A stretch of DNA of 55,964 bases from Sciscionella sediminilitoris (GCF_000737195.2 NZ_JALM01000007.1:1-55964), one strand, 5' to 3'; shown: positions 35,397 to 46,466, counted from the first letter of the stretch. Numbers and translations: made by a program. The notes: a model not told the origin generated them from the sequence alone.

Positions 35397-36557
35397 ATGC
35401 CGTTCGCGGTATACCTGCTCGGCTTCGCCGTGTTCGCACTCGGCACGTCCGAATTCATGTTCTCTGGTCTTGTCCAGGATGTCTCGGCCGATCTGCACGT
35501 CAGTATCCCGGACGCGGGCCTGCTCACCTCGGCCTTCGCCATCGGGATGATCTTCGGTGCCCCGCTGCTCGCGGTGTTCGCCATGCGCTGGCCGCGCCGT
35601 CCCGCGCTCGCCGGTTTCCTGATCGTGTTCATCGCCGCGCACCTGCTCGGTGCCGCGAGCACGGACTTCGGCCTGCTGCTCGGCACCCGGGTGCTCGGCG
35701 CGCTCGGGAACGCCGGATTCTGGGCGGTGGCCCAGGCGACCGCGATGGATCTGGTGCCGCCCGGACGTAAGGGCAGGACCATGGCGATCGTGCTCGGCGG
35801 GGTGAGCATCGCCTGTGTCGCCGGGGTTCCCGCGGGTGCGCTGCTCGGCGCGCGGTGCGGCTGGCGCAGCGCCTTCCTCGCGGTGGCCGCGCTCACCCTG
35901 CTCGCGCTCGTGGCACTGCTGCCCGCGCTTCGCCCGCACGGCCCCGAACACACCACGGTCACCCGCCTCGGCGGCGAACTGCGCGCGCTCGCCGATCCGC
36001 GGCTGCTGCTGACCTACGCGCTGAACGCGCTCGTCCAGGGGGCGAGCTTCTGCACCTTCACCTATCTCGCCCCACTGCTGACCGGGGTTGCGCGGATCGG
36101 CCCGCAGTGGGTTCCGGTGCTGCTGGTGGTGTTCGGCCTCGGCGCCTTCCTGGGGGTCGCGGTCGGCGGGCGGATCGCGGACACCCGTCCCCACCGGGTG
36201 CTCGGGATCGGCATGGCCGCACTGTTGTGCGGCTGGCTGGCCCTGCTGGTGCTCGCCGGGATCCCGGTCGCGGTGTTCGCGCTGGTGTTCGTGCAGGGCA
36301 TGCTCGGCTTCGGGATCGCGCCGGCGCTCAGTTCGCGCGCCTTCTACCTCGCGACCGGGGCGGCCACGCTGACCGGAGCGTTCACCACCGCCGCGTTCAA
36401 CATCGGCAACACGGCAGGCCCCTGGCTCGGCGGGCTGGCCATCGAGGCGGGATTCGGCTACCGCGCGCCGGTGGCGGTGAGCGCGCTGCTGCTGGTGCTC
36501 GCGCTCGGCGGCCTCGGGTTCGCGCTGCGCATTAACAGTAATTCCGATCGGCGATGA
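35397..36557 (+). CDS. MFS drug exporter, Cmx/CmlR chloramphenicol-resistance type
   Basis: This is a 386-residue 12-TM DHA1 antiporter. The N-terminus MPFAVYLLGFAVFALGTSEF and LVQDVSADLHVSIPDAGLLT are characteristic of the chloramphenicol-exporter branch, and GVPAGALLGARCGWRSAFL gives the family motif C. ATG 35397 has only a weak SD (GGGGT), consistent with control by the upstream leader peptide and hairpins. The actual drug cannot be determined; arabinose-type sugar efflux is the other possibility in this branch. Confidence 0.8.
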   Translation: MPFAVYLLGFAVFALGTSEFMFSGLVQDVSADLHVSIPDAGLLTSAFAIGMIFGAPLLAVFAMRWPRRPALAGFLIVFIAAHLLGAASTDFGLLLGTRVLGALGNAGFWAVAQATAMDLVPPGRKGRTMAIVLGGVSIACVAGVPAGALLGARCGWRSAFLAVAALTLLALVALLPALRPHGPEHTTVTRLGGELRALADPRLLLTYALNALVQGASFCTFTYLAPLLTGVARIGPQWVPVLLVVFGLGAFLGVAVGGRIADTRPHRVLGIGMAALLCGWLALLVLAGIPVAVFALVFVQGMLGFGIAPALSSRAFYLATGAATLTGAFTTAAFNIGNTAGPWLGGLAIEAGFGYRAPVAVSALLLVLALGGLGFALRINSNSDRR

Positions 36558-36704
36558 GACCGTATTTGTGCTGATAATTCTTTGTTTGAACGTTTCCTTG
36601 GGAAGGGTTAGCCCTGTCGGACGCATTTGTGGCGAGCGGGACCAATTCTTGGCTATTCTTGAATTACCGAATTTCTCCGTTTTTTTGTCGTGAGGAGCAA
36701 TCGA

Positions 36705-37337
36705 ATGTCCGAAATCAATCGACGGGCCGCGCTCGGTACCGGGGCGGCCGCGCTCGCCGCGACCGGGCTCAGCGCGCAGGCGGCCAATGCGACGGCGCCC
36801 GCCGATACCGCGGGCGGGGGCAACCCGTTCCTGTTCCGGCTCACCAGGTCCGCTCCGGACAACTACCATGGCGGCAGTCTGCGCGGTGCGCACGAAAAGG
36901 ACTTCCCGGTGCTGGCCGGCCAGCAGGCATCGGTGTATTTCGTGCACCTGGATGTCGGCGGGATGCGCGAGCCGCACTGGCATCCGAGTGCCTGGGAATT
37001 GAATTTCATCATCAGCGGGACGGCGGACTGGGTGGTGCTCGGCACGCACGCCGACGGTTCCTATCACAATGAACGATTTCGGGCGGGGCAGGGCGATCTG
37101 GTGTTCGCGCCGCAGGGCTTTTTCCACTACTTCGGTAATGCGAGCCCGCACGATCCGCTCCAGGTGCTCGTGATCTTCAATACGAGCACCGCCGAGCCGA
37201 ACGACGACATCGGCATCCTCGCCGCGCTGAACTCGCTGCCGCGTGAGGTTCTCGCCACAACCTTCGGAGTGGATCCCAGTGCCTTCGCCAAGGTGCCGAA
37301 GACACTGAAACCGGTGGTCATCACGAAACACTCCTGA
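36705..37337 (+). CDS. Tat-exported single-domain cupin (oxalate-decarboxylase-like)
   Basis: This 210-residue secreted protein has a twin-arginine signal (NRRAALGTGAAALAATGLSA, cut near the Ala-rich ANA at residue 28-30). The cupin barrel has motif 1 PHWHPSAWELNFIISG (His, His and Glu metal ligands) and motif 2 GDLVFAPQGFFHYFGN (His ligand). Only one cupin domain is present, while oxalate decarboxylases have two. ATG 36705 has AGGAG 7 nt upstream. The preceding 147-nt gap is AT-rich and holds the promoter. Substrate unknown. Confidence 0.8.
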   Translation: MSEINRRAALGTGAAALAATGLSAQAANATAPADTAGGGNPFLFRLTRSAPDNYHGGSLRGAHEKDFPVLAGQQASVYFVHLDVGGMREPHWHPSAWELNFIISGTADWVVLGTHADGSYHNERFRAGQGDLVFAPQGFFHYFGNASPHDPLQVLVIFNTSTAEPNDDIGILAALNSLPREVLATTFGVDPSAFAKVPKTLKPVVITKHS

Positions 37338-37342
37338 CCGTT

Positions 37343-37381
37343 CCGCCCGGCGAGCCGTGAGCCCCTCGGCTTGCCGGGCGG
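37343..37381 (+). terminator. Strong terminator hairpin after the cupin gene
   Basis: CCGCCCGGCGAGCCG pairs with CGGCTTGCCGGGCGG over 15 bp (one G-U) around a 9-nt loop, starting 6 nt after the cupin stop codon. A U-tract is lacking, as is common in actinomycetes. Confidence 0.75.
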
Positions 37382-37600
37382 CTTGGCGGATTTGCCTCGG
37401 TCACCATCTTTGCGGCATCTTTACACCCGGCGTGCCGGGAAGTCTGGTCGGCACACCCGCTTCGACCGGGGTGGGTGTAGAGGCGTAGAGGGGCTTCATG
37501 GTGCGTAGGCGTGGTACTGGTTCGCGGCCGCTGTCAAGGTCACGTCATGAGTTGCCACCCGTACTCGGCAATCTCGGCGAGGTAGACGTACCCTGCGGAT

Positions 37601-38047
37601 ATGCACGCGGAAGACATCGCGGAGGAATTCCCGACGGTCGGCCTGGACGCGGACGCCCTGGACGCCGTCCGGCTCCTCGCGGACAATCGGCTGCCCGCGG
37701 TGATCGTGGTCGACGAGAGCGGGAAGCCGTACACGGTGCTGCCCGCCGCGCAGGTGGTCTACAGCCTCGTGCCGGGCTACGTGCGCGACGATCCCTCGCT
37801 CGCCGGGGTGCTCACCGAGTCCATGGCCGACCAGATCACCAGCAAACTCGCCGCGAAGACGGTGCGCGGGCTGCTGCCCGAGGAGCCGCCGGAGCTGCCG
37901 GTGGTGCAGCACGACGACACCCTGGTGGAGGTCGCCGCGGCGATCGCGGGCTCGCGCTTCCCGCTCGCAGTGGTGCGCGGGTGCAAGCTGCCGGTCGGCG
38001 TGATCACCGCCTCGAGACTGCTGGAGCGCGCGCTCTCCACCTCCTGA
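37601..38047 (+). CDS. CBS-domain protein
   Basis: This 148-residue cytosolic protein contains a pair of CBS motifs ([20 protein letters not shown] and [20 protein letters not shown], ending [16 protein letters not shown]). CBS pairs bind adenine nucleotides and gate transporters or enzymes. TACCCT lies 6 nt before ATG 37601, predicting leaderless translation. It is 28 nt upstream of an ArsB/NhaD permease in the same direction and may regulate that transporter. Confidence 0.8.
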   Translation: MHAEDIAEEFPTVGLDADALDAVRLLADNRLPAVIVVDESGKPYTVLPAAQVVYSLVPGYVRDDPSLAGVLTESMADQITSKLAAKTVRGLLPEEPPELPVVQHDDTLVEVAAAIAGSRFPLAVVRGCKLPVGVITASRLLERALSTS

Positions 38048-38075
38048 CCGCCGCCACCCGGGCGGTGGTGCGGCC

Positions 38076-39365
38076 GTGATGAGCATTGTCGCGGTCGTCA
38101 TCTTCGTCGTCGCGTACGTCTTCATCGCCAGCGAGAAGCTGCCCAAGATGGCGGTGGCGCTCGCCGGTGCCGCGGTCGTGCTGCTCATCGGGGTCGTCGG
38201 CTCGAAGGACGCGTTCTTCTCCGAGGACACCGGGGTCGACTGGAACGTCATCTTCCTCTTACTCGGGATGATGATCATCGTCGGCATCCTGCGCAGAACC
38301 GGCGCCTTCGAGTACACCGCGATCTGGGCGGTCAAACGCGCCAAGGGCAAACCCCTGCGCATCATGGTGCTGCTGGTGACCATCACCGCGGTCGCCTCGG
38401 CCTTCCTGGACAACGTCACCACGGTGCTGCTGATCGCCCCGGTGACGATGCTGGTCTGTGACCGGCTCGGGATCAGCAGGGTGCCGTTCCTGATCGCCGA
38501 GGTTCTCGCCTCGAACATCGGCGGTGCGGCAACCCTGATCGGTGATCCGCCGAACATCATCATCGGCAGCCGCGCGAACCTCGACTTCAACGAGTTCCTG
38601 ATCAACATGGGCCCGATCGTGCTGATCGAGCTGATCGTGTTCGTCATCTGCCTGCGCTGGCTGTTCCGCGGTTCGTTCACCGTGGATCCGGAGAAGGTCA
38701 GCGATGTGATGGCGCTGAACGAGCGCGAGGCGATCAAGGACACCAAGCTGCTCATCAAGTGCGGCATCGTGCTGCTGCTGGTGTTCATCGGGTTCATCGG
38801 GCACTCGGTGTTCGAACTCGACCCCTCGATCGTCGCGCTGATCGGGGCCGGGCTGCTGATCCTGCTCTCCGGCACCAAACCCAAGCAGTACCTCGCCGGG
38901 GTGGAGTGGGAGACCCTGCTGTTCTTCGCGGGTCTGTTCATCATGATCGGCGCGCTCGTGAAGACCGGCGTGATCAAGTACATCGCCGGACTGGCCGCGG
39001 ACGCGACCGCGGGCAACGCCCTGTTCGCGGTGATGCTCGTGCTCGTGGTCTCCGCGGTGCTGTCCGGGATCGTGGACAACATCCCCTACGTGGCCACGAT
39101 GAGCCCGATCGTGCTGCAGCTGACCAACGACTTCGCGGACCCGGTGCACTCCGAGGCGCTGTGGTGGGCGCTCGCACTGGGCGCGGACTTCGGCGGCAAC
39201 CTCACCGCGGTGGGAGCGAGCGCGAACGTGGTGATCATCGGGCTCGCCAAGCGCGAGGGCACGCCGATCTCGTTCTGGGACTTCACCAAGAAGGGCATGA
39301 TCGTCACACTGCTGACCGTGGTGATCGCCGCGCCCTATCTGTGGCTGCGCTATTTCGCGTTCTGA
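38076..39365 (+). CDS. ArsB/NhaD-family ion transporter
   Basis: This 429-residue integral membrane protein of the ion-transporter superfamily has roughly 11 TM segments. The hallmark [20 protein letters not shown] and the repeat-symmetric [20 protein letters not shown] near the C-terminus form the substrate site; [20 protein letters not shown] is the first reentrant hairpin. The family includes arsenite pumps, Na+/H+ antiporters and anion symporters; no ars genes flank it, so the ion is uncertain. Start GTG 38076 or ATG 38079. Its last 16 nt overlap the convergent exchanger gene. Confidence 0.85.
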   Translation: MMSIVAVVIFVVAYVFIASEKLPKMAVALAGAAVVLLIGVVGSKDAFFSEDTGVDWNVIFLLLGMMIIVGILRRTGAFEYTAIWAVKRAKGKPLRIMVLLVTITAVASAFLDNVTTVLLIAPVTMLVCDRLGISRVPFLIAEVLASNIGGAATLIGDPPNIIIGSRANLDFNEFLINMGPIVLIELIVFVICLRWLFRGSFTVDPEKVSDVMALNEREAIKDTKLLIKCGIVLLLVFIGFIGHSVFELDPSIVALIGAGLLILLSGTKPKQYLAGVEWETLLFFAGLFIMIGALVKTGVIKYIAGLAADATAGNALFAVMLVLVVSAVLSGIVDNIPYVATMSPIVLQLTNDFADPVHSEALWWALALGADFGGNLTAVGASANVVIIGLAKREGTPISFWDFTKKGMIVTLLTVVIAAPYLWLRYFAF

Positions 39366-40585
39366 TCCGCCAGTTCCGGGACCCGCACGCCGGAGCGCGG
39401 AGCGGGCAGGAACGGCGCGGCGAAGGTGGCCCCGATGTGGCGCCGGTTGCGTACCAGGGCGGTGATCGCGAGCGCCGCGTAGAGCACGCAGAGCACGTAG
39501 CGCGCGGTCTGCCCGGGCACCGCGAACTGCACCGCGAACAGGGTGAGCAGGGTCCACGCCGCCCACCTCGGGAAGCGCATGGCCAGCAGGGCGGCCACCC
39601 CGAGCAGCGTCTGGGTCGCGGTGAGCAGGAACTCCTCGATCTGGCGCCCGTCCAGGTGCAGCGAGAGTCCGCCACCGCCGAGCAGATAGGCGATCGGGAG
39701 GCTGCCCACGAGCAGGGTCCACTGGTTGACCTTGGCCGAGATCAGCGTGCCGATCGCGGCGGATCCCTTGCCGTGCACCGCGAACAGGATCGCCACGATG
39801 AATTCCGGGGCCTCCGAGGCGAGCGGGGCGAGCCATTGCACGAGCAGGAACTGGTCGATACCGAGCCGGGTTCCGGTTCCGATCAGGGACTGGGCGAACG
39901 GCTGCGCGCTGGCGAGGATGACCGTCGCGGCGTAGGCGAAAAGGGCGATCACCAGGGTCCGCCGGGTCCGTGCCGGGAGCGCGCCGATGGTCGCCGCGGT
40001 GCCGACCAGTTCGGGTTCGGCGGACTCGGTGCGCGCCACCCGGACGAGGTAGTACACGAACAGCCCGAGCAGTGCGGCCCCGAGCAGCAGCGCGATCTGC
40101 CCGGTCGCCGGGATCACGAACGCGGCCAGCGAGGCGATCGCCAGGAAACCGAGCTCGATCCGGTGGTTCGATTCGAGCACGAGCGCGGAGACGGGCTTGC
40201 CGGTGCGCTTGCGGGTCACCGCCAGCGCCACGAGCACCACCAGCGACCAGCCGAGGCCGAGCAGCAGCCGGTTCGATCCGGTCATGTTCGCCGCCGCATA
40301 GGCCACGTGCGCCGGATCATGTCCCGCGGTATAAGCGAAGTAGAGGTCCACGGCGTACTCGGGGAGCACCGCGATCACCGCGAGGATGGCGATGGCGAGC
40401 CCGCCGGAGATGTCCGCCTGTGCCGCCTCGGCGGCCCAGGCGAGCAGGAACGACGCCGCGGCCACCGCGATGCCGTAGAGCAGCAGCCCGGCGACCGGAT
40501 CGAGCTCGATCCCGGAAAGCCGTACGGCCAGGGCGGGAAGCGTGAGTACGCCGCAGAGCAGCAGCACCCGCAACAGCCTTGCCAT
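39350..40585 (-). CDS. CaCA-type sodium/calcium (cation/H+) exchanger
   Basis: This 411-residue membrane protein has two sodium/calcium exchanger domains of about five TM helices each. The alpha repeats are [19 protein letters not shown] (with the conserved acidic residue) and [23 protein letters not shown] 40585 has GAGG 8 nt upstream. The roughly 170-nt 5' leader contains a yybP-ykoY-like manganese riboswitch, so the transported ion may be Mn2+ or Ca2+, exported when abundant. It diverges from an ArsR gene. Confidence 0.85.
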   Translation of the reverse strand: MARLLRVLLLCGVLTLPALAVRLSGIELDPVAGLLLYGIAVAAASFLLAWAAEAAQADISGGLAIAILAVIAVLPEYAVDLYFAYTAGHDPAHVAYAAANMTGSNRLLLGLGWSLVVLVALAVTRKRTGKPVSALVLESNHRIELGFLAIASLAAFVIPATGQIALLLGAALLGLFVYYLVRVARTESAEPELVGTAATIGALPARTRRTLVIALFAYAATVILASAQPFAQSLIGTGTRLGIDQFLLVQWLAPLASEAPEFIVAILFAVHGKGSAAIGTLISAKVNQWTLLVGSLPIAYLLGGGGLSLHLDGRQIEEFLLTATQTLLGVAALLAMRFPRWAAWTLLTLFAVQFAVPGQTARYVLCVLYAALAITALVRNRRHIGATFAAPFLPAPRSGVRVPELADQNAK

Positions 40586-40606
40586 GGTGATCCCTCTTCC
40601 CGGACT

Positions 40607-40760
40607 CGTCTCGGTCCCCGCCGAGACGTCCAGGGGGATCTCGGCCAGGCAATACGTCGCTGGCCGAAGGTCTCGCCCGCCCGTTTCACACGGGCGCCAC
40701 CACCGGAGGACCGCGGTCCTCAGTCTGTCGACGGTGGGCTTCTGGGCTACTCCCCTTCGA
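40607..40760 (-). promoter_or_regulatory. yybP-ykoY-type (Mn2+) riboswitch with expression hairpin
   Basis: The minus-strand leader of the exchanger contains the motif AAGGGGAGTAGCCC (around 40760-40745), the conserved L1 of yybP-ykoY RNAs. It also has the L3 partner GAGACCTTCGGCCAG pairing with CTGGCCGAGATC (40664-40638). Next to it, CGTCTCGG and CCGAGACG (40628-40607) form an 8-bp hairpin between the aptamer and the SD. These RNAs bind Mn2+ and often control cation exporters, which fits the downstream gene. Confidence 0.75.
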
Positions 40761-40786
40761 CGAGGTCCATCATGCACGAAGGTTTG

Positions 40787-40800
40787 ATACTTTCGCAAGT
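40787..40800. promoter_or_regulatory. ArsR operator, second copy
   Basis: ATACTTTCGCAAGT (ACTT-TCGC-AAGT dyad) matches the 23479 operator ATACTTGCTCAAGT at 12 of 14 positions. It lies 27 nt upstream of the riboswitch region in the exchanger direction and 37 nt upstream of the ArsR GTG, so one site could serve both divergent genes. Confidence 0.65.
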
Positions 40801-40837
40801 ACCGAAATGAAAGACTCGGTGAACGGAGATTCGCCGG

Positions 40838-41206
40838 GTGGGGGACAATCGGGTGATCATGTCCCCAGCTGATGCCCCGGCCGACACGCCGGAACCGACC
40901 GACGCGCAGCTGAACTCGGCTGCGGGAACCTTCGCACTGCTGGCCAGCCCGACCCGGTTGCATCTGGTGTGGCTGATCACCAACGGCCCCTATGACGTCG
41001 GCACCCTCGCCAAACGGGTCGGTCTCACCATCGCCACGGTGAGCCAGCACCTGAGCAAACTGCGGCTCGCCGGGGTGATCACCGCGCGCCGATCGGGGCG
41101 GCGGCAGATCTACGCGGTCGAGGATCCGCACGTGATCGCGCTCGTCGACCAGATCTTCGAGCACATCGCTCCGGACGGCAGCCTGGCTCCCGACCCGCCA
41201 CGGTGA
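40838..41206 (+). CDS. ArsR/SmtB-family metal-responsive repressor
   Basis: This 122-residue winged-helix repressor carries HTH YDVGTLAKRVGLTIATVSQH and LSKLRLAGVITARRSGRRQI, followed by a C-terminal helix with HVIALVDQIFEHI. It aligns along its length with the ArsR at 23543 (for example DVGTLA, ATVS-HL-KL-LAG). GTG 40838 has GGAG 9 nt upstream; ATG 40859 is an alternative. It is divergent from the riboswitch-controlled exchanger and probably represses it until a divalent metal binds. Confidence 0.85.
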   Translation: MGDNRVIMSPADAPADTPEPTDAQLNSAAGTFALLASPTRLHLVWLITNGPYDVGTLAKRVGLTIATVSQHLSKLRLAGVITARRSGRRQIYAVEDPHVIALVDQIFEHIAPDGSLAPDPPR

Positions 41207-41261
41207 GGTAGCCATGGGCACGGTGAACGGTGCTGTCGGCCACAGCGGATAATGTGGCGCC

Positions 41262-43313
41262 GTGACTGCTGCTGATTTCTACGGTGCGGATGACCTCACC
41301 CACCTCGAGGGGCTCGAGGCGGTGCGCAAGCGCCCCGGCATGTACATCGGTTCGACCGACAGCCGGGGTATCAATCACCTGTTCAACGAGATCATCGACA
41401 ACGCCACGGACGAGGGCGTCGGCGGGCACGCGAGCATGGTCACGGTCACGCTGCACGCGGACGGCAGTGTGCAGGTCGACGACGACGGCAGGGGGATCCC
41501 GACCGGGGTGCACAGCAAGTCCGGGCTCTCCGGGGTCGAGCTGGTGCTCACCCGGCTGCACGCGGGCGGGAAGTTCGGCGGCAGCGGCTACAAGGCCTCC
41601 GGTGGTCTGCACGGGGTCGGCGCCTCCGCGGTGAACGCGCTCTCGCACCGGTTCGACATCACCGTCAAGCAGAAGGGCAAGGTGCACGAGATGTCGTTCG
41701 CGCACGGGGTGCCCGGCGTGTTCGACGGATCCGGCCCGAAGGCGAAGTTCACCAAGCAGTCCGGGCTGCGGGTGGCGCGCAAGCTCAAGCGCGGCGAGTC
41801 GACCGGCACCTCGATCCGCTACTGGTACGACGCCAACTACTTCGAGAAGGGCGCCGAGCTCGATCTCGAAGTGCTGCGCCAGAAGGTGCGCAACACGGCC
41901 TTTCTGGTGCCGGGTGTCACCTATGTGCTGCGCATCGCCGGTGACGACGCCATCGAGGAGGAGCGCTTCCACTTCCCGAACGGCCTCTCGGACATGGTGG
42001 ACTTCCTCACCCCGTCCGGGGACCGTCCGGTCTCCGGGACCCTGATGATCACCGGGGAGGGCACCTACAAGGAGAACGCCGCCGACGAGAACGGCGTGAT
42101 GCACTCCAACGTCGAGCGCCACGCCGAGGTCGAGGTCGCGCTGCGCTGGGGCACCGGTTACGAGCGCACCGTGGAGTGCTTCACCAACACCATCCGGAAC
42201 ATGCACGGCGGAACCCATCGCAAGGGTTTCGACCGCGCCCTGTCCCGCGCCATCCAGGACGCGATCGGGCGCACCCGGGGCCTGCTCAAGCCCAAGGAGG
42301 ACATGCCGACCCTCGAGGATGTGCTCGAGGGGGTCACCGCGGTGATCCACGTGCGCATCCCCGAACCGCAGTTCACCTCGCAGACCAAGGACGAGCTGTC
42401 CACCGCGGGCATCACCAAGGTCATGACCGGAATCGTGGAGAAGCAGGTCAAGGAGTGGACCGACGGGCGCAAGACCAAGGCAGAAGCCAAGACCGTGCTG
42501 CAGAAGGTGGTCGACGCGGCCCGGGTCCGGCTGGTGCACAAGCAGCAGAAGGACGCGGCCCGGCGCAAGACCGCGCTGGAGGGCGCGGCCATGCCACCCA
42601 AACTCGTGGACTGCCGCACCACCGGTGTCTCGCGCAGTGAACTGTTCCTCGTCGAGGGGGACAGCGCGCTCGGAAGTGCCCGCATGGCAAGGGTTTCCGA
42701 ATACCAGGCGCTGCTTCCACTGCGCGGCAAGATCCTCAACGTGCAGAAGGCCAACCTCGGGGACACCCTGAAGAACGCCGAGATCGCCTCCATCGTGCAG
42801 GTGCTCGGCGCCGGGACCGGGCGCACCTTCGACATGTCCACCATGCGCTACGGGCGGGTGATCCTGATGGCGGACGCGGATGTCGACGGTTCGCACATCC
42901 GGACCCTGCTGATCACCCTGTTCGCCAAGTACATGCGCCCGGTGATCGAGGACGGCAGGCTCTACGCCGCGATGCCCCCGCTGCACAAGGTGATCACCAA
43001 GGGCCGCTCCGGCGAGACCAGGTACACCTTCACCCAGCGGGAGATGGAAGAGGCCGTCACCGAGATCCAGCAGGCGGGCAAGCAGGTCGTCACCCCGGTG
43101 CCCCGGTTCAAGGGGCTCGGCGAGATGGACGCGGACGAGCTCTGGGAGACCACCATGAACCCGGCCACCCGGGCGGTGCGCCGGATCACCCTGGACGACG
43201 TGGAAGCCGCCGAGACCGCGCTCGAACTGCTCATGGGGGAGAAGGTCGAACCGAGGCGCAACTGGCTCGTCGCCTCCGCCGACCGCGTCGACCGCGAAGC
43301 CATCGATATCTAA
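41262..43313 (+). CDS. Type IIA topoisomerase B subunit (second GyrB / ParE-like)
   Basis: This 683-residue GHKL ATPase-TOPRIM protein has [11 protein letters not shown] (ATP/Mg2+), [25 protein letters not shown] (ATP lid), [33 protein letters not shown] and [13 protein letters not shown], ending [15 protein letters not shown]. Actinobacteria have the main gyrBA near oriC; a second pair elsewhere is usually labelled topoisomerase IV-like. TAATGT lies 6 nt before GTG 41262, implying a leaderless mRNA. The A subunit follows 10 nt downstream. Confidence 0.9.
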   Translation: MTAADFYGADDLTHLEGLEAVRKRPGMYIGSTDSRGINHLFNEIIDNATDEGVGGHASMVTVTLHADGSVQVDDDGRGIPTGVHSKSGLSGVELVLTRLHAGGKFGGSGYKASGGLHGVGASAVNALSHRFDITVKQKGKVHEMSFAHGVPGVFDGSGPKAKFTKQSGLRVARKLKRGESTGTSIRYWYDANYFEKGAELDLEVLRQKVRNTAFLVPGVTYVLRIAGDDAIEEERFHFPNGLSDMVDFLTPSGDRPVSGTLMITGEGTYKENAADENGVMHSNVERHAEVEVALRWGTGYERTVECFTNTIRNMHGGTHRKGFDRALSRAIQDAIGRTRGLLKPKEDMPTLEDVLEGVTAVIHVRIPEPQFTSQTKDELSTAGITKVMTGIVEKQVKEWTDGRKTKAEAKTVLQKVVDAARVRLVHKQQKDAARRKTALEGAAMPPKLVDCRTTGVSRSELFLVEGDSALGSARMARVSEYQALLPLRGKILNVQKANLGDTLKNAEIASIVQVLGAGTGRTFDMSTMRYGRVILMADADVDGSHIRTLLITLFAKYMRPVIEDGRLYAAMPPLHKVITKGRSGETRYTFTQREMEEAVTEIQQAGKQVVTPVPRFKGLGEMDADELWETTMNPATRAVRRITLDDVEAAETALELLMGEKVEPRRNWLVASADRVDREAIDI

Positions 43314-43323
43314 GAGGAGCACC

Positions 43324-45810
43324 ATGGCACGCCGCAACGGCCCCAAGACGAAGATCGATCCGAGCGTCTTCGACAACGCGGGTGCGCGGGTCTACGACAA
43401 TTCCGTGAAGACCGAGATCGAGGACTCCTATCTGGAGTACGCCTACTCGGTCATCCACTCCCGCGCGCTCCCGGACGCGCGGGACGGGCTCAAGCCGGTG
43501 CACCGCCGGATCCTGTTCTCCATGAACGAGAACGGGTACCGGCCGAACCACGCCTACGTGAAGTCCTCGCGCGTCGTCGGCGACGTGATGGGCAAGTACC
43601 ACCCGCACGGGGACACCGCCATCTACGACGCGATGGTCCGTCTCGCGCAGGACTTCTCGATGAACGCGCCGCTGATCGACGGGCACGGGAACTTCGGCAG
43701 CCCGGACGACGGACCGGCCGCGTCCAGGTACACCGAGGCGCGGATGTCCCCGGAGGCCATGGCGCTGGTCGGGGAACTCGGTGAGGAGACCGTCGACTTC
43801 CATCCCAACTACGACGGTTCGCTGGCCGAACCCGAGGTGCTGCCCGCCGCGTTCCCGAACCTGTTGGTGAACGGCACTTCCGGGATCGCGGTCGGGATGG
43901 CGACCAACATGATCCCGCACAACATGGGCGAGGTGATCGCCGCGACGCGCTGGCTGATCAACCACCCGAACGCGAGCCTGGACAAGCTGATGGAGTTCGT
44001 ACCGGGCCCGGACCTGCCGACCGGGGGCAGCCTGCTCGGGCTCGACGAGGTGCGCCGCGCCTACGAGACCGGCAGGGGCGTGGTCCGCATGCGCGCGAAG
44101 GTGGAGACCGGCCCGCTGGAGGGCAGCCGGGGCCGCCAGGCGATCACGGTGACCGAGCTGCCCTACGGGGTCGGCCCGGAGAAGATCATCGAGAAGATCA
44201 CCGACGAGGTCGGCAAATCCAAGCGGTTGACCGGAATCGCCGATGTCAAGGACCTCACCGACCGGGAGAACGGCACCCGGCTGGTGATCGAGTGCAAGGT
44301 CGGGGTGAATCCGCAGGCGCTGCTCTCGGACCTGTACCGGCTCACCCCGCTCGAGCAGTCCTTCGGCATCAACAACCTGGTGCTCGTCGGTGGGCAGCCG
44401 CAGACGCTCGGGCTCAAGCAGCTGCTGGAAGTGTTCCTGGAGCACCGCTACGACGTGGTCACCCGGCGCACCAAGTACCGGCGGCGCAAGCGCGAGGAAC
44501 GGCTGCACCTGGTCGACGGTCTGCTGATCGCGCTGCTGGACATCGACAAGGTCATCAAGCTGATCCGGAGCAGCGAGAACGCGGCGGCCGCGAAGGAGGG
44601 CCTGATGAGCAAGTTCAAGCTCTCCGAGATCCAGGCCGCTTACATCCTGGACACTCCGCTGCGCAGGCTCACCAAGTACGACCGGATCGAGCTCGAGGAG
44701 GAGCAGGAGCGGCTGCGCGCCGAGATCGCCGAGCTGACCGCGATCCTCGAGGACGACAAGGAACTGCGCAAGGTCGTGTCGAACGAACTGGCCAAGGTGG
44801 CCAAGGACTTCGACCACCCGCGCCGGACCGCCCTCGTCGACGGGGACCTCAAGGAGGTGCTCGCCGCCTCGAAACCGGCCGGTCCGCTCGAGGTGGCCGA
44901 CGATCCCTGCCAGGTGATCCTCTCCGCGACCGGGCTCGTTGCGCGCACCGCGGCCGAGTCCGAGGAGGCCAGCGAGGCGCGCACGCGCAGCGGGCGGGCC
45001 AAACACGATGCGGTCGCCGCCATCGCGCACACCACGGCGCGCGGGCAGGTCCTGCTGATCACCAGCAGCGGGCGGGCGGTGAAGACCGATGTGCTGCCGA
45101 TTCCGGTGCTGCCCGAGCAGTCCGGAACCGTGTCCCTGCGCGGCGGGGTGGCCGCGCGTGAACTGCTCTCCCTGGCCAAGGGGGAGCGGGTGGTCGGCCT
45201 CGCCCCGCTCGGCGAACGGGCCGCCGGATCACCGGGGCTCGCGATCGGCACCCGGCGCGGGGTGGTGAAGGTGTGTTCCCCGGACTGGCCGGTGCGCTCG
45301 GACGAGTTCGAGGTGATCGGGCTCAAGGACGGGGACGAGGTGGTCGGCGCGAGCTGGCTCGCCGACGGCAATGAAGCGCTCGCGTTCGTCACCTCGGAGG
45401 CGGCGCTGCTGCGGTTCGACGCCTCGATCGTGCGCCCGCAGGGGCTCAAGAGCGGTGGCATGGCCGGGGTGAAACTGGGCGCCGATGCACGCGCGGTGTT
45501 CTTCGGCGCGGTCAACACCACCGATGTGGAACACGGCGCGCCCATGGTGGTCACCTCGACCGGGCAGAGCGTGAAGGTCACCCCGTTCGCCGCCTATCCG
45601 GCCAAGGGCAGGGCGACCGGCGGGGTGCGCGTGCACCGTTTCCTCAAGGGGGAGCACGAGATCAGTGTGGCGTGGATCGGCCAGCGGCCCGCCGGTTCGA
45701 CCGACAACGGTGCGGCGGTGGAACTGCCGGAGACCGACAACCGCCGCGACGGTTCGGGACACGCGCACCCGGGCCCGGATGTCGTCGGCCACCTGATCGA
45801 ACGGGGTTAG
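43324..45810 (+). CDS. Type IIA topoisomerase A subunit (second GyrA / ParC-like)
   Basis: This 828-residue breakage-reunion subunit has the N-terminal core with [16 protein letters not shown] and the quinolone region [20 protein letters not shown]. The catalytic Tyr136 is in [11 protein letters not shown]. The C-terminal beta-pinwheel (from about 520) has [12 protein letters not shown] and [18 protein letters not shown] in place of a clear GyrA box QRRGGKG, which suggests limited DNA wrapping and topo-IV-like behaviour (inference). ATG 43324 has AGAGGAG 4 nt upstream. It overlaps the convergent tetR gene by 4 nt. Confidence 0.9.
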   Translation: MARRNGPKTKIDPSVFDNAGARVYDNSVKTEIEDSYLEYAYSVIHSRALPDARDGLKPVHRRILFSMNENGYRPNHAYVKSSRVVGDVMGKYHPHGDTAIYDAMVRLAQDFSMNAPLIDGHGNFGSPDDGPAASRYTEARMSPEAMALVGELGEETVDFHPNYDGSLAEPEVLPAAFPNLLVNGTSGIAVGMATNMIPHNMGEVIAATRWLINHPNASLDKLMEFVPGPDLPTGGSLLGLDEVRRAYETGRGVVRMRAKVETGPLEGSRGRQAITVTELPYGVGPEKIIEKITDEVGKSKRLTGIADVKDLTDRENGTRLVIECKVGVNPQALLSDLYRLTPLEQSFGINNLVLVGGQPQTLGLKQLLEVFLEHRYDVVTRRTKYRRRKREERLHLVDGLLIALLDIDKVIKLIRSSENAAAAKEGLMSKFKLSEIQAAYILDTPLRRLTKYDRIELEEEQERLRAEIAELTAILEDDKELRKVVSNELAKVAKDFDHPRRTALVDGDLKEVLAASKPAGPLEVADDPCQVILSATGLVARTAAESEEASEARTRSGRAKHDAVAAIAHTTARGQVLLITSSGRAVKTDVLPIPVLPEQSGTVSLRGGVAARELLSLAKGERVVGLAPLGERAAGSPGLAIGTRRGVVKVCSPDWPVRSDEFEVIGLKDGDEVVGASWLADGNEALAFVTSEAALLRFDASIVRPQGLKSGGMAGVKLGADARAVFFGAVNTTDVEHGAPMVVTSTGQSVKVTPFAAYPAKGRATGGVRVHRFLKGEHEISVAWIGQRPAGSTDNGAAVELPETDNRRDGSGHAHPGPDVVGHLIERG

Positions 45811-46439
45811 CGGGCGTAGGCCCGGATGAAGGTGTCGGCCGCGGCCTTGGCGATCGCGCGCCTTGCCGCGGCCGGCACCTTGCGGCTGCCCGAGCGGGAC
45901 CGGTGCTCCATCGGCCCGGCGAGCAGTGCCTCGAACTGTTCGGCGGCCTGCGCCGGATCGCACTCGCGCAGGGTTCCGTCGAGCACCAGGTGCGCGAACC
46001 GGTCGGCGAGCGCGGCGACCACCCGTTCCCCGGTCTGTTCCCGGATCTCGCTGTGGATCTCGGGGAAGGTGCTCGCCTCCGCGCACAGCAGCCTGCGCAC
46101 CGCCACCGAGCGGTCATCGGCGTAGCACTCGATCAGGCGGACGCCCAGATCCTCGAGCCGGGCGCGTAGTTCGCCGCGCCCGTCGCTGAGCCGCTGCACC
46201 ACGGCGAGGTTGCGCCCGAGCACGCGCTCGGCATCGGCGGCCAGCGCTTCCCGGAACAGCGTCTGCTTGTCGGTGAAGTGGTTGTACACGGTGGGTTTGG
46301 CGACCCCGGCCGCGGCGGCGATCACGTCCACCGCGGCGTTGGCATAGCCGTCCCTGGCGAAGACCTGGAACGCGGCGTCCAGGATGGCCGCTCGTTTGTC
46401 GATCCGCCCGGTGCTCGCCGCCGAAGGGTGCTGTGCCAT
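45807..46439 (-). CDS. TetR/AcrR-family repressor
   Basis: This 210-residue regulator has an N-terminal HTH with [20 protein letters not shown] (about 35-54) and a C-terminal TetR_C domain like AefR/AcrR. ATG 46439 has TAGTAT exactly 7 nt upstream (leaderless). It is divergent from an MFS exporter, with two tandem palindromes between them, one covering the exporter start codon. It should repress the pump until a drug-like ligand binds. Confidence 0.85.
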   Translation of the reverse strand: MAQHPSAASTGRIDKRAAILDAAFQVFARDGYANAAVDVIAAAAGVAKPTVYNHFTDKQTLFREALAADAERVLGRNLAVVQRLSDGRGELRARLEDLGVRLIECYADDRSVAVRRLLCAEASTFPEIHSEIREQTGERVVAALADRFAHLVLDGTLRECDPAQAAEQFEALLAGPMEHRSRSGSRKVPAAARRAIAKAAADTFIRAYAR

Positions 46440-46466
46440 GTCGCCGATACTAGCCGATCTCATTGA

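Noticed and set aside
35334-37331. Long minus-strand open frame opposite the MFS exporter and cupin genes
   Set aside because: No recognisable domain; highly charged low-complexity translation; the plus-strand genes have clear motifs, SDs and a terminator.
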